Assembly: GCA_050952725.1 (NCBI GenBank)
Contig: JBMNLN010000001.1
Span: forward strand, 744,001-808,000
From: JAQWCH01 sp050952725
GTDB taxonomy: Bacteria > Bacillota_I > Bacilli_A > RFN20 > CAG-826
Direction: 5' to 3'
Length of the DNA: 64,000 bases
The notes below the pieces were generated by a model that saw only the letters and a list, made by a program, of their open reading frames with translations, did not search any database and was not told where the DNA came from. Position numbers and translations under genes: made by a program. Positions 1 to 7,829 of this stretch are shown here, one piece after another. The stretch's first letter is position 1, and the number at the start of each line of letters is the position of its first letter.

Positions 1-671
1 GCATCGGAGGTGATGGAACTTTTCTTCGAGCGGTACATCGTTATCTTAAAGAGATTGACAAGGTTAAATTTGTCGGGATTCATACTGGAACACTTGGATT
101 TTTCTGTGATTATGAACCCGAAAATGTTTTGACTTTAATTGAAGATTTAGAAGAAAAGACAATTCAGGCAAAACCTTATCGGCTTCTAGAAGCGAAAATT
201 ACCTTTCAAAATCATGTTGAGACTATTTATGGAGTGAATGAAATTCGTTTAGAAAACCCTTTCCATACGTTGATATGTGATGTTTATATCGATGAATACT
301 TTTTAGAGACTTACCGCGGGAATGGCCTTTCAGTCTGTGGTCCCCTTGGAAGTACGGGTTATAATAAATCGTTAGGTGGAGCCGCAGTTGAAAGTTTAGT
401 GGATGTCTTACAACTTACGGAAATCGCGCCGATTTCTTCAAATGTCTTTCGTTCCTTAGGCTCGAGCCTTATCTTAGATACTAGACGGAGAATTACCTTA
501 GAGGGGAAATTCCCTGAAGCCATCATCGGCTATGATCATCTAACTTTGCCTGATCGAGGACCGAAAAAAATAGAAATTTACCAAAGTGATAAATCTATTC
601 AACTTTTTCATCAAAATCGCCACCCTTATGTGAAGACTTTACGGGAAGCTTTTATTGTCGATGGAGATTAA
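1..671 (+). CDS. nadK: NAD kinase (5'-truncated by window edge)
   Basis: The reading frame is open from base 3, so the N-terminus lies outside the window; 222 residues are visible. The first visible residues carry the GGDGT motif of the NAD kinase family (I-GGDGT-FLRA), which binds ATP/NAD, followed by GIHTGTLGFFCDY, matching the conserved N-G-x-LGFL region. A later glycine-rich stretch, GPLGSTGYNKSLGGA, matches the family's S/T-G-S-T-A-Y substrate site. The enzyme phosphorylates NAD to NADP in the cytoplasm. It is followed immediately by a small membrane protein gene on the same strand. The family call is firm; the missing part is only the N-terminal segment. Confidence 0.95.
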   Translation, partial: IGGDGTFLRAVHRYLKEIDKVKFVGIHTGTLGFFCDYEPENVLTLIEDLEEKTIQAKPYRLLEAKITFQNHVETIYGVNEIRLENPFHTLICDVYIDEYFLETYRGNGLSVCGPLGSTGYNKSLGGAAVESLVDVLQLTEIAPISSNVFRSLGSSLILDTRRRITLEGKFPEAIIGYDHLTLPDRGPKKIEIYQSDKSIQLFHQNRHPYVKTLREAFIVDGD

Positions 672-675
672 AGAT

Positions 676-1062
676 ATGTTTTACGGTAACAATAATATTG
701 TCAATAAATTTCTGGAATCATCGGGGTTTTATCTCGCCTTGAGCATTGCCGTTTTGATTGTCGCCTTAATCGTCACTTTTATCGTGTTCAATAAACGCAA
801 AGAGACTCAGGTGGCTCATTTTTCTCATCTCTATATTTCTTTTTTATCCGCTTTCGGCGGAAAAGAAAATGTCACCGCTTTGACCGCACGTGGTTCCAGG
901 GTGACTGTAGTTCTAAAAAAATTTAGTTTATTCAACGCTGCCACTTTAAAGGATTTAGGTTTTGAAAATTACGTGGTCATGACGACGAAAATCACTGTGG
1001 TCATCGGGGAAAAAGCAAAAGAATTCGCTTCTACTTGGACAGAAAATCTCCTGAACGAGTAA
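676..1062 (+). CDS. Membrane-anchored PTS EIIB-like domain lacking the phospho-cysteine
   Basis: About 128 aa. One N-terminal membrane helix (about residues 17-38) ends in a basic stop-transfer stretch (NKRKE), followed by a domain that aligns with glucose-type PTS EIIB: AFGGKENVTALTARGSR, then LKDLGFENYVV and VIGEKAKEFA. In active EIIB the segment reads A-C-x-T-R; here it reads A-R-G-S-R, so the phosphorylatable Cys is Arg (about R72). There is no EIIC or EIIA next to it. The ATG at 676 is preferred because GGAG lies 9 nt upstream; ATG 661 is the alternative and would overlap nadK. Likely a non-catalytic, possibly regulatory, EIIB relic; no sugar specificity can be assigned. Confidence 0.7.
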   Translation: MFYGNNNIVNKFLESSGFYLALSIAVLIVALIVTFIVFNKRKETQVAHFSHLYISFLSAFGGKENVTALTARGSRVTVVLKKFSLFNAATLKDLGFENYVVMTTKITVVIGEKAKEFASTWTENLLNE

Positions 1063-1594
1063 GGAGTTTTTTTAATGCTTCGGTGGGTAATCCCATCACA
1101 TTGTCGTAACTTCCGACAATTTTTTTAACTAGACCAAACTCTTCATCTTGAATTCCATAGCCACCTGCCTTGTCAAAGGGAGAACCACTTGCAATATAGG
1201 CTTCAATTGTCTCTTGCGATAAATCATTGAAATAGACTTCCGTTACTTCCGAGCGATTAATCTCTTTATTTTTATTTACCAGAGTATAGCCGCTGATGAC
1301 TAAGTGTCTTTTTCCCGAAAGAGTTTTGAGCATTGTTTCCGCTTCTTTTTTGCTTTTCGGTTTGCCAAAAATTTGATGATTAAAAACGACAATTGTATCG
1401 ACTGCCAAAATCGTATCTTCTGGATGACTAGTAGCGATTTTATAAGCTTTCATCTTGGAGGTTTCTTTGGCCATTTCTGAGGCGGGAGCTAAAATCATCG
1501 ACTCATCGATATCGGCAGGCATAATCGCAAATTGATCGACAACTTTTTTTAACAAAGCGATGCGCCGAGGTGATTTGGAAGCCAAGATTAACAT
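1031..1594 (-). CDS. maf: Maf-family nucleotide pyrophosphatase
   Basis: 187 aa, the usual Maf size. It starts MLILASKSPRR-IALL, the family's N-terminal S-x-S-P-R-R substrate loop, and contains AVDTIVVF (the D-T-x-V catalytic region) and GKPKSKKEAETML. Maf proteins hydrolyse non-canonical or excess (d)NTPs to monophosphates and are linked to nucleotide-pool cleaning and division control. The start overlaps the end of the upstream RNase J gene by 7 nt, so the two are probably co-transcribed. The 3' end overlaps the convergent EIIB-like gene by 32 nt. Confidence 0.93.
   Translation of the reverse strand: MLILASKSPRRIALLKKVVDQFAIMPADIDESMILAPASEMAKETSKMKAYKIATSHPEDTILAVDTIVVFNHQIFGKPKSKKEAETMLKTLSGKRHLVISGYTLVNKNKEINRSEVTEVYFNDLSQETIEAYIASGSPFDKAGGYGIQDEEFGLVKKIVGSYDNVMGLPTEALKKLLTRSGDFLSK
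1048..1073 (+). terminator. Short intrinsic terminator overlapping the stop codon
   Basis: CTCCT, a 9-nt loop, AGGAG and then seven T. The short stem straddles the stop codon of the EIIB-like gene and lies antisense to the 3' end of maf. Only five base pairs, so weak. Confidence 0.35.
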
Positions 1595-3279
1595 TCGTAA
1601 TCAACTCCCTTATTCATAATCACTGGAATAATCATCGGATAACGCCCGGTTTTATTAAAGAGATAACCTTTTAATGTGGTTCTAATCGTGTTTTTAATAT
1701 CGCTAAAGGTAATCTTGGGACTCATCAACAGGCCATTTAAAGCATCATTAACTCGCTTTTCTGCATGAGGGATTAAATGAGAAAAGCCGTATTGGACAAA
1801 ACCGCGCGTGTAGATTTTGGCGGGGATTAACATTTTGTTTTGATAGGAGTCGAGGACGACTAAAACCGAGACCATCCCATCTTCGTTTAAAATCTTGCGG
1901 TCATGGATCACCGCGGTGGAAAGACCATTGATATCATTGCCATCAATATAGATATCATCTGCATGGATCGTCGGTCCGCGCGTGACGATTTTATTTTCTA
2001 AAATCAGGGTATCCCCATTGGCCAAGATAAAGGAATTCTCTAAAGGCACGCCGACTTTCTCAGCGATTTCCGTGTGGATTTTTAACATCCGATACTCCCC
2101 GTGGACTGGAAAGAAATAGGTGGGACGGAAGATTTTCAGCACGAGCATTAGCTCTTGCTGTGAGGGGTGTCCCGAAGAGTGAATATTATAGAGGACAGAT
2201 TTAGTTAAGACATTAGCGCCAAGGCGCGTCAATTGGTTGACCACCTTATCAATGCTTTGGCTATTACCAGGAATTGGCGAGGAGGAAAAGACCACCGTAT
2301 CGCCCGGAAGAATACTCACCGTTTTATGTTCGCCGTTCGCAATTCGCGAGAGGGCAGCCATCGGCTCCCCTTGACTCCCCGTACACAAAATCACAGTTTC
2401 TGCTGGTTTTAAGATGCCGATATCATCGATATCAACAATTGAGGAATCAGGAATCTTAATATAGCCGAGCTCACGCGAAGTGCTGACGACATTGAGCATT
2501 GAACGCCCGATAATCACGATTTTCTTCCCATATTGGACCGAGGCTTCGACGATTTGTTGAATGCGTGAGATATTACTCGAGAACGTCGAGATAATTAATC
2601 TCCCAGGCGCATTGGCAAAGATATCGTTAATCGAGGAAATGACCGCTCGTTCACTTTGGGTATAACCTGGTTGCTCGGCATTGGTGGAATCCGAAAGAAG
2701 AAGATCGACGCCTTCGTTGCCGATTTCCGCCATTTTACCAAGATTGATATCTGGACCAATGGGAGTTAAATCCACTTTAAAGTCGCCAGTGTGAACGATT
2801 CTTCCTTCTGGGGTATCGATACAAATTCCGAAGGAATCAGGAATCGAATGCGTGGTGTGATAAAACGAGACGACAAAATCATCAACCTTAATGACATCAT
2901 CCTCTTCATATTCGATGATTTTCACGGTTTCTTTCACGCGAAAATCCTTTAATTTATGACGGATTAAAGCAGCAGCTAGACGCGGAGCATAGATCACGGG
3001 AAGATGGACCGAGCGCATTAAAAAAGGAATCCCACCGATATGATCTTCGTGACCATGAGTGATAAATAGGGCTTTAATCTTCTGGCGATTATTGCGTAAA
3101 TGCGTATAGTCGGGAATGACATAGTCGACCCCGGGTAAATCTTCTTCAGGGAAGCGGACGCCAGCATCGATTAAAATCATGCTGGAAGCATTTTCGATTA
3201 CATAGGTGTTTTTTCCGACCTCGTTCAAACCCCCGAGCGCGTAAATCGAAACGGGGGCTCTATTTCGCGAAGTTGCCAT
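1588..3279 (-). CDS. rnj: Ribonuclease J
   Basis: 563 aa, typical of RNase J (about 555). It is a metallo-beta-lactamase/beta-CASP RNase: HGHEDHIGG is the zinc-binding H-x-H-x-D-H motif, then TTHSIPDSFG, HTGDFKVD, and in the beta-CASP part STNAEQPG, STFSSNISR and FPVHGEYRML. It processes and degrades mRNA by 5'-3' exonuclease and endonuclease activity in organisms without RNase E. GGAGG stands close upstream of ATG 3279. It precedes and overlaps maf. Paralogues RNase J1 and J2 cannot be told apart here, so no number is given. Confidence 0.95.
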   Translation of the reverse strand: MATSRNRAPVSIYALGGLNEVGKNTYVIENASSMILIDAGVRFPEEDLPGVDYVIPDYTHLRNNRQKIKALFITHGHEDHIGGIPFLMRSVHLPVIYAPRLAAALIRHKLKDFRVKETVKIIEYEEDDVIKVDDFVVSFYHTTHSIPDSFGICIDTPEGRIVHTGDFKVDLTPIGPDINLGKMAEIGNEGVDLLLSDSTNAEQPGYTQSERAVISSINDIFANAPGRLIISTFSSNISRIQQIVEASVQYGKKIVIIGRSMLNVVSTSRELGYIKIPDSSIVDIDDIGILKPAETVILCTGSQGEPMAALSRIANGEHKTVSILPGDTVVFSSSPIPGNSQSIDKVVNQLTRLGANVLTKSVLYNIHSSGHPSQQELMLVLKIFRPTYFFPVHGEYRMLKIHTEIAEKVGVPLENSFILANGDTLILENKIVTRGPTIHADDIYIDGNDINGLSTAVIHDRKILNEDGMVSVLVVLDSYQNKMLIPAKIYTRGFVQYGFSHLIPHAEKRVNDALNGLLMSPKITFSDIKNTIRTTLKGYLFNKTGRYPMIIPVIMNKGVDYEC

Positions 3280-3331
3280 ACAAAACCTCCAAATATTCTC
3301 TATTTCACACCCTAATTAGGGCGATATTTGA

Positions 3332-3874
3332 CTAAATAACTACGACTGAGGGATCATCTTCTAGGGCGCGTTTGGGATCGATATGATCGTAATAGAGAAC
3401 CCCATTGAGATGATCGATTTCATGTTGAATGACCACGGCATCGTAACCGCGCAAAATCAATTTGACCTCTTGCTTGGTCAAGATATCGTAAGCCTCGACC
3501 GTAACCTTCCATGGGCGGTAGACTCGACCTAGACGTTTTTCAGGAACGGAAAGGCAGCCTTCGCCATCGCGTAAATAACATTCTCGTAAAGAAGAAGCCG
3601 TAATCCTGGGATTTGCTAGAAGCAACTCCATCGGTTTGCTATTTTCTTTCAAATAATAAATCGCAATCAGGCGCTTAAAAACGGCGATTTGAGGAGCAGC
3701 AAGACCCACAGCCCCTTGCATATTATGCTTTTTCGCGTATTCTTCGTCTTGGCTTTTTTTCACGTAATTGAGCATCGCTTGGGCGATTTCTTCCTCTTCT
3801 AACGAAAGGGGAAGGCTAACGGGTAAAGACCGCGCGCGGAGGCGAGGATCAGAGTCATTTATAATTTTCAACAT
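3332..3874 (-). CDS. def: Peptide deformylase
   Basis: 180 aa. All three PDF signatures are present: GLAAPQI (motif 1), EGCLSVP (motif 2, metal-binding Cys) and HEIDHLNGVL (motif 3, H-E-x-D-H metal ligands and catalytic Glu). It removes the N-formyl group from nascent proteins. The insertions before motif 1 and the length fit the type 2 (Gram-positive) class. GAGGAAA precedes the ATG. It lies 52 nt upstream of rnj on the same strand. Confidence 0.95.
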   Translation of the reverse strand: MLKIINDSDPRLRARSLPVSLPLSLEEEEIAQAMLNYVKKSQDEEYAKKHNMQGAVGLAAPQIAVFKRLIAIYYLKENSKPMELLLANPRITASSLRECYLRDGEGCLSVPEKRLGRVYRPWKVTVEAYDILTKQEVKLILRGYDAVVIQHEIDHLNGVLYYDHIDPKRALEDDPSVVVI

Positions 3875-3946
3875 ATTTCCTCAAGGGTTATCTTACCATA
3901 AAAAAAGAGTTCCGCGCATAAAACTGCTTACATTTTTAAATTTTGT

Positions 3947-3959
3947 TATAATTTCTTCG
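3947..3959 (+). promoter_or_regulatory. Extended -10 promoter placing the start site at the ylbF GTG
   Basis: TG-t-TATAAT at 3944-3952 is a consensus extended -10 element. Only six bases (3953-3958) separate it from the GTG start of ylbF, so the predicted transcription start coincides with the start codon (leaderless mRNA). No Shine-Dalgarno sequence is possible. Confidence 0.6.
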
Positions 3960-4351
3960 TGGAAACATATCTCGATAGCGAATTTCTTCTTGCCTTAAAT
4001 AACCTAGCCCTCGCCTTAAACGCTGATGAACGAGTACAAAAGTTAGTAAAAAGCGAACGAGCCATGGAAGAAGATGTTGAAGTATATCTGCTTCATCAAG
4101 CCTTTCGTCTGGAAGAAAAAACTTATAACCAATTGCGGCTTTGCTATGATGAGGAACACGAAGAAGTCAAAGAAGTAAGAAAGAAGCTCTATCTGGCTAA
4201 GAGGAAATTTGATGAACATCCGCTTGTCACGGCTTATCGAAATGACTATCGCGAAGTCGAGGAACTCTATCAGATGATTAATTGTCATTTATTCGCTCCC
4301 TTGCAATTAAAAGAGGACTGTGCCCATGGGGATTCGCATCATTGCTGGTAA
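3959..4351 (+). CDS. ylbF: YlbF/YmcA family protein
   Basis: 130 aa, mostly charged alpha-helix. It matches the YlbF family in length, helical pattern and the HPLVTAYRNDYREVEELYQMINCHL segment, which corresponds to the conserved C-terminal helix. In Bacillus subtilis, YlbF with YmcA and YaaT forms an Fe-S-containing complex that tunes RNase Y mRNA maturation. Gene order supports the call: ylbF, rsmD and coaD are adjacent, as in B. subtilis (ylbF-ylbG-rsmD-coaD, with ylbG absent here). The C-terminal tail holds Cys and His residues (CAHGDSHHCW). It overlaps rsmD by 26 nt. The GTG start has no leader; the next in-frame Met would remove a third of the helix bundle. Confidence 0.8.
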   Translation: METYLDSEFLLALNNLALALNADERVQKLVKSERAMEEDVEVYLLHQAFRLEEKTYNQLRLCYDEEHEEVKEVRKKLYLAKRKFDEHPLVTAYRNDYREVEELYQMINCHLFAPLQLKEDCAHGDSHHCW

Positions 4352-4871
4352 ACATAAAAAACGCCAACTCAAGTATTTAGTCGATGAGGCGACGCGCCCG
4401 ACCCGCGATTTGATTCGCGAAGCGGTTTTTTCGGCACTCGGAGACCGAGTTGAAAATGCGGTGGTCTTAGATCTTTTTTCGGGAGTGGGAACTTATGGCT
4501 TAGAGGCCCTATCTCGGGGAGCAAAAGAAGTGACTTTTGTCGATAAACGCGGTGATGTGCTTGCGGTTTTAAAGGAGAATCTCCATGTGCTACAGGAAAC
4601 GGGGCGGCTGTTTCGCGCGGATGTTTTTCACGCCTTAAAGCTTTTGCAAAGTGAGGGAAAAACCTTTGATGTAATCTTTATTGACCCCCCTTATCAGTTT
4701 GAACAAGGTGCAGGAGTGATTAACGCACTTCTCCAATATCGGTTGCTAAATGATGATGCTATAATAATCTACGAAGGAACAAGTGTCTTTGCTGAAGACG
4801 AAATTCCTGCTTTTAATACCAAAAACTATCGTTATGGAAAGAGCATCATCCAGATGATGAGGAAAAAATAA
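4326..4871 (+). CDS. rsmD: 16S rRNA (guanine966-N2)-methyltransferase
   Basis: 181 aa Rossmann-fold methyltransferase. RIIAGKHKKRQL and TRPTRDLIREAVFSAL are the characteristic RsmD N-terminal segment, LDLFSGVGTYGLEALSRGA is the SAM-binding motif I region, and FIDPPY is the catalytic N/D-PP-Y motif. It methylates G966 of 16S rRNA. ATG 4326 is chosen because AGAGGA lies 8 nt upstream; an upstream GTG at 4320 is in frame but unlikely. coaD starts 1 nt after its stop. Confidence 0.95.
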   Translation: MGIRIIAGKHKKRQLKYLVDEATRPTRDLIREAVFSALGDRVENAVVLDLFSGVGTYGLEALSRGAKEVTFVDKRGDVLAVLKENLHVLQETGRLFRADVFHALKLLQSEGKTFDVIFIDPPYQFEQGAGVINALLQYRLLNDDAIIIYEGTSVFAEDEIPAFNTKNYRYGKSIIQMMRKK

Positions 4872-4872
4872 G

Positions 4873-5349
4873 ATGAAACGCATTGCAATTTATCCCGGAT
4901 CATTTGATCCGATTACCAATGGCCATCTCGATATTTTACATCGAGCTTTAAAACTCTTTGATCAGGTGATTATCCTAGTGGCGATTGCCGCGGATAAAAA
5001 GACGCTTTTCACCCTGCAAGAACGGGTCGAAATGATCAAAGCCGCAACCAAAGATATCCCCCATGTCAAAGTTGACTCCACCCAAGGTTTAACAATTCGC
5101 TATGCGAGAGAAAAACATGCGGTTGCTCTAGTTCGCGGTTTACGCGCGGTTTCGGATTTTGAATATGAATTTAAATTAGCCGCGGGTAATGCTTATGTCG
5201 ATCCCGAGATTGAAATCGTCTTCTTTATGGCGCGGTCTGAATATAGTTTTCTCTCCTCATCCACGCTAAAAGAACTCTTCCAACAAGGCGTCGATATTGC
5301 TTCTCTTGTCCCTGAAAGTGTGGTTGCCGCCTTAAAGAAGAAACTCTAG
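4873..5349 (+). CDS. coaD: Pantetheine-phosphate adenylyltransferase
   Basis: 158 aa, full length. It begins MKRIAIYPGSFDPITNGHLD, with the nucleotidyltransferase T-x-G-H motif (TNGH). RGLRAVSDFEYE and EYSFLSSSTLKEL are CoaD signatures. It transfers AMP to 4'-phosphopantetheine in coenzyme A synthesis. Co-transcribed with ylbF and rsmD (1-nt spacing), with GAGG just upstream in the end of rsmD. A terminator follows. Confidence 0.97.
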   Translation: MKRIAIYPGSFDPITNGHLDILHRALKLFDQVIILVAIAADKKTLFTLQERVEMIKAATKDIPHVKVDSTQGLTIRYAREKHAVALVRGLRAVSDFEYEFKLAAGNAYVDPEIEIVFFMARSEYSFLSSSTLKELFQQGVDIASLVPESVVAALKKKL

Positions 5350-5374
5350 TTGAGCGAATTTTCAATAAAAGAAG

Positions 5375-5403
5375 ACCGAGTCAGAGGACTCGGTTTTATT
5401 TTT
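5375..5403. terminator. Bidirectional terminator between coaD and pgeF
   Basis: ACCGAGTC-AGAG-GACTCGGT (5375-5394) followed by TTTATTTTT on the plus strand. The plus-strand T-run covers the pgeF stop codon. On the minus strand the stem is followed by CTTCTTTT, so it may serve both convergent genes. Confidence 0.8.
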
Positions 5404-6166
5404 GATAAATCAAGGAGATCATCCTGCCGGTCTTTTTTTCTCGGGCAAAAGAGAAATATTGATGTTCGAGTTCATAGACACATTCGCCTGAATGATCGAT
5501 GTGGTCAATCGGAATTCCACAGCCGCGGAGATGGATGACATTGACGAGTAGCGTATCAAAATAGAGATTGTCTCCAACCGCTTTTAATCCCGCTTGATAT
5601 TCATCACCTCGGGCGGCAATTTCATCGCGTTGTTCAGGGGTGATTTTTTGATGCGAGAAAGTTAAACAGGGCCCGATATAGCAGTAGATATCAGCCGGAT
5701 TAACTTTTTCTTTCTCACAGAATTCCTTGATGACAAGTTTGGTTACCCCCTTTAAAGTGCCCGTCATCCCTGCGTGAATCACTCCAATTAAGCGGCGCGT
5801 GGGGACATAGAAGAAAATGGGGACACAATCCGCGTGATAAATCGCTAAACCGAGATTTCGCTCATCAGTATAAAGAGCATCACCTGCAAGGCCATCATCA
5901 AATGCATAATAACCCCGTCCGCCATCGGCTCGGGTGGCTTTTTTTAAAATGGTACTATGACTTTGATAGGTGAAGACTAATTCGGTTGCTTGAAGTCCGA
6001 GTGAAGTAAAAAACTTTTCGCGGTTTTCCTGAACCGCCGCAACTTCATCGCCCACTTGGTAAGCGAGATTTAATGATTGATAGGGGGGCTTGCTGACCCC
6101 GCCAGTGCGACGTGAAGTCACCGCGATTAAGTCTTTAGCAAATCTTTGCCAATGTTTATATTCCAT
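5396..6166 (-). CDS. pgeF: PgeF/YfiH-family protein (multicopper-oxidase-like laccase domain)
   Basis: 256 aa, family length. TGGVSKPPYQSLNLAYQVGD is the conserved N-terminal segment, and YHADCVPIFFY supplies the metal-site Cys (C114). IGVIHAGMTGT corresponds to the family's H-A-G-W-R-G-T motif, but Trp-Arg is replaced by Met-Thr. The Q-V-H-G region reads QSHST, keeping the His (H70). Members remove mis-incorporated residues from UDP-MurNAc precursors or act as purine nucleoside phosphorylase/adenosine deaminase. GAGGTG and a TATAAT box lie just upstream of ATG 6166. Family firm; exact activity open. Confidence 0.85.
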   Translation of the reverse strand: MEYKHWQRFAKDLIAVTSRRTGGVSKPPYQSLNLAYQVGDEVAAVQENREKFFTSLGLQATELVFTYQSHSTILKKATRADGGRGYYAFDDGLAGDALYTDERNLGLAIYHADCVPIFFYVPTRRLIGVIHAGMTGTLKGVTKLVIKEFCEKEKVNPADIYCYIGPCLTFSHQKITPEQRDEIAARGDEYQAGLKAVGDNLYFDTLLVNVIHLRGCGIPIDHIDHSGECVYELEHQYFSFAREKKTGRMISLIYQK

Positions 6167-6216
6167 AAGTTCACCTCAACATCTTTATTATAGCGAAAAA
6201 AACTTGCTATCGACAA

Positions 6217-6245
6217 AAGAAAAAGCCCATCTAAACCGATGGGCT
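6217..6245 (-). terminator. Terminator of the thioredoxin-fold gene
   Basis: On the minus strand AGCCCATC-GGTTTA-GATGGGCT (6224-6245) is followed by TTTTTC. Perfect 8-bp stem, 21 nt after the stop of the 6267-7079 gene. Confidence 0.85.
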
Positions 6246-6266
6246 GATCTAGTGAGTAAGGATGCT

Positions 6267-7079
6267 CTATTGGATAATCAAATCATCCGTGTGGAAATCA
6301 TTTTCATGGTTCCAACAATCGACTAAGGTTTGTGCTTTTTCGTATTTCGAGTTGCCTTCGACGGTGATAAAAGCATCGGTGATACCGTAGTTACCAACTT
6401 CATCAGTAGCATCGTAGAGGAAGAAGGTCGGAGTAGTAAAGGATAAGTCACCTTCAATGCTATCGGCGGTAATCCGTTCTAAGACATTATCCGCGGCGGA
6501 AATCGATTCAGTTCCCAAATTGTGATTGAGATAATAACCTGAGTCGCGAACTCGATCGGCAACATCTTCAAAGAAGGCGGGATTTTCCCCTCTTCTTAAG
6601 AGGGAATCGAAAGCGTTAGCCGCGACTTCGCCATCATCTTCCCAGTCTTTTTCGGTATCTTCATCGGCAAAGACAGTATAGAGTTTGAATTCGCCGTTTT
6701 TTAAATCGCTTTTATAATCTTTGATAATCAATTCGAAAGCATCCCGTGCTTTTTCACAGTCACTGCAAACCTCTTGAACAACGACAAAGAAGAACTTCTC
6801 GCCGTATTCGCCCGTCTCCCCTGTGGCCAGGGCATCGATGAATTTTTGCGCTTCGGAATCTTTTCCGCCCTTCAGGCTCAATTGATAGGTTTCGTAAAAC
6901 TTATTGGCGGAGTCGCGTTTTTCCCGGGCTTTATTAATCGCTCCGGTAATCGCGGGAATCGAGAAGATAATCCCGAAGATTAAAGCGACAATAATTAAAG
7001 GTTGAATCCAAGCGGTATTCTTGAACCAGGTCCAAATCCGCTTGAAGATATTGTCTCCGTTTGTCATTTTTCTGCTCAT
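6267..7079 (-). CDS. Membrane-anchored thioredoxin-fold protein
   Basis: 270 aa. One N-terminal membrane helix (about residues 23-46) is followed by an extracytoplasmic domain. FFFVVVQEVCSDCEKARDAF gives a beta-strand followed by C-x-x-C (C105, C108), and SFTTPTFFLYDATDE provides the cis-proline strand (T-P-T) expected in a thioredoxin fold. The acidic inserts between them are unusual. Start: ATG 7079 is preferred over the longer frame beginning at 7118, because the GGAGGA at 7091-7096 precedes it; ATG 7067 is another option. Probably an extracytoplasmic thiol-disulfide protein; partner unknown. A terminator follows. Confidence 0.65.
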   Translation of the reverse strand: MSRKMTNGDNIFKRIWTWFKNTAWIQPLIIVALIFGIIFSIPAITGAINKAREKRDSANKFYETYQLSLKGGKDSEAQKFIDALATGETGEYGEKFFFVVVQEVCSDCEKARDAFELIIKDYKSDLKNGEFKLYTVFADEDTEKDWEDDGEVAANAFDSLLRRGENPAFFEDVADRVRDSGYYLNHNLGTESISAADNVLERITADSIEGDLSFTTPTFFLYDATDEVGNYGITDAFITVEGNSKYEKAQTLVDCWNHENDFHTDDLIIQ

Positions 7080-7251
7080 ATGAAGAGTCGTCCTCCAATA
7101 TCTAATCAAATATAGCACGTTAATAATATCATTATGAACCTTCTATTTCAACAAGAAAAACTCGCCTTCCTCGTCTCTAGTGGCTTTGCCTTCTTAGTTG
7201 CTTAAATCCTGCTAAAAAGCGGTAGTTTTAACGGCTAGATAAGCAAGAAAA

Positions 7252-7725
7252 CTAAAGATTAAGCAGGACTTTTGTGTTGTAGGCTTGAGTCAAGCGCTTC
7301 GCGCGCGAGATGTCGATTGTCCAAAGGATGAGATTGATCATTGCCAGAACAATCGCAACAACAAAGAAGACCCACATCAAGGGGAGAAAGGCATTATCGG
7401 GATTCCCGCCCCCTTGCACCGCCGAAGTAGCAATGGTTCCAATCATCATCACAAATCCCAATAAAGCAAATAAAATCGCAATCAAGATCAAAGTTAGTTT
7501 AACCAGAGCGCGTTTGGTCTTTTTAATATAGAACATATCCGCCCCTAAAGCCCCTAAGAACACGGCAAAAAGGACCGTGGCCATCGTCTCTTTCATCCGC
7601 CGAAAGCCTTCGCTAATCAAATGATCAGGTTTAGTTAAAAGATGGGCGACAATTTCCTCAAAGCGCTCGGATTCAATATCCTCTTTACGAGCATGGAGTT
7701 GTTGACGTATTTGATGTTCATCCAT
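7252..7725 (-). CDS. TM2-domain membrane protein
   Basis: 157 aa with about three membrane helices. FLGALGADMFYIKKTKRALVKL matches the TM2 domain pattern (hydrophobic, G-x-x-G-x-x-x-F-Y-x-x-x-x-x-x-G/A-x-x-K). A soluble N-terminal segment of about 50 residues (DEHQIRQQLHARKEDIE) precedes it, and a third helix is followed by ISRAKRL. AGGGAGG lies 10 nt before ATG 7725. The function of TM2 proteins is mostly unknown. It lies between two unrelated genes on the same strand. Confidence 0.7.
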   Translation of the reverse strand: MDEHQIRQQLHARKEDIESERFEEIVAHLLTKPDHLISEGFRRMKETMATVLFAVFLGALGADMFYIKKTKRALVKLTLILIAILFALLGFVMMIGTIATSAVQGGGNPDNAFLPLMWVFFVVAIVLAMINLILWTIDISRAKRLTQAYNTKVLLNL

Positions 7726-7829
7726 GAAATGTAATCCTCCCTAAATGCATGAGCTGTACTATTGATAAATCATAATGGCTATCTACTTTTTTTACAACGG
7801 AATCCAAGGTGTAAGCAGGGGTTCTTAAC

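Noticed and set aside
2274..2459. Plus-strand ORF inside RNase J
   Set aside because: Antisense shadow of rnj with Arg/Pro-rich composition.
5350..5538. 62-codon ORF after coaD
   Set aside because: It covers the terminator and runs antisense through pgeF.
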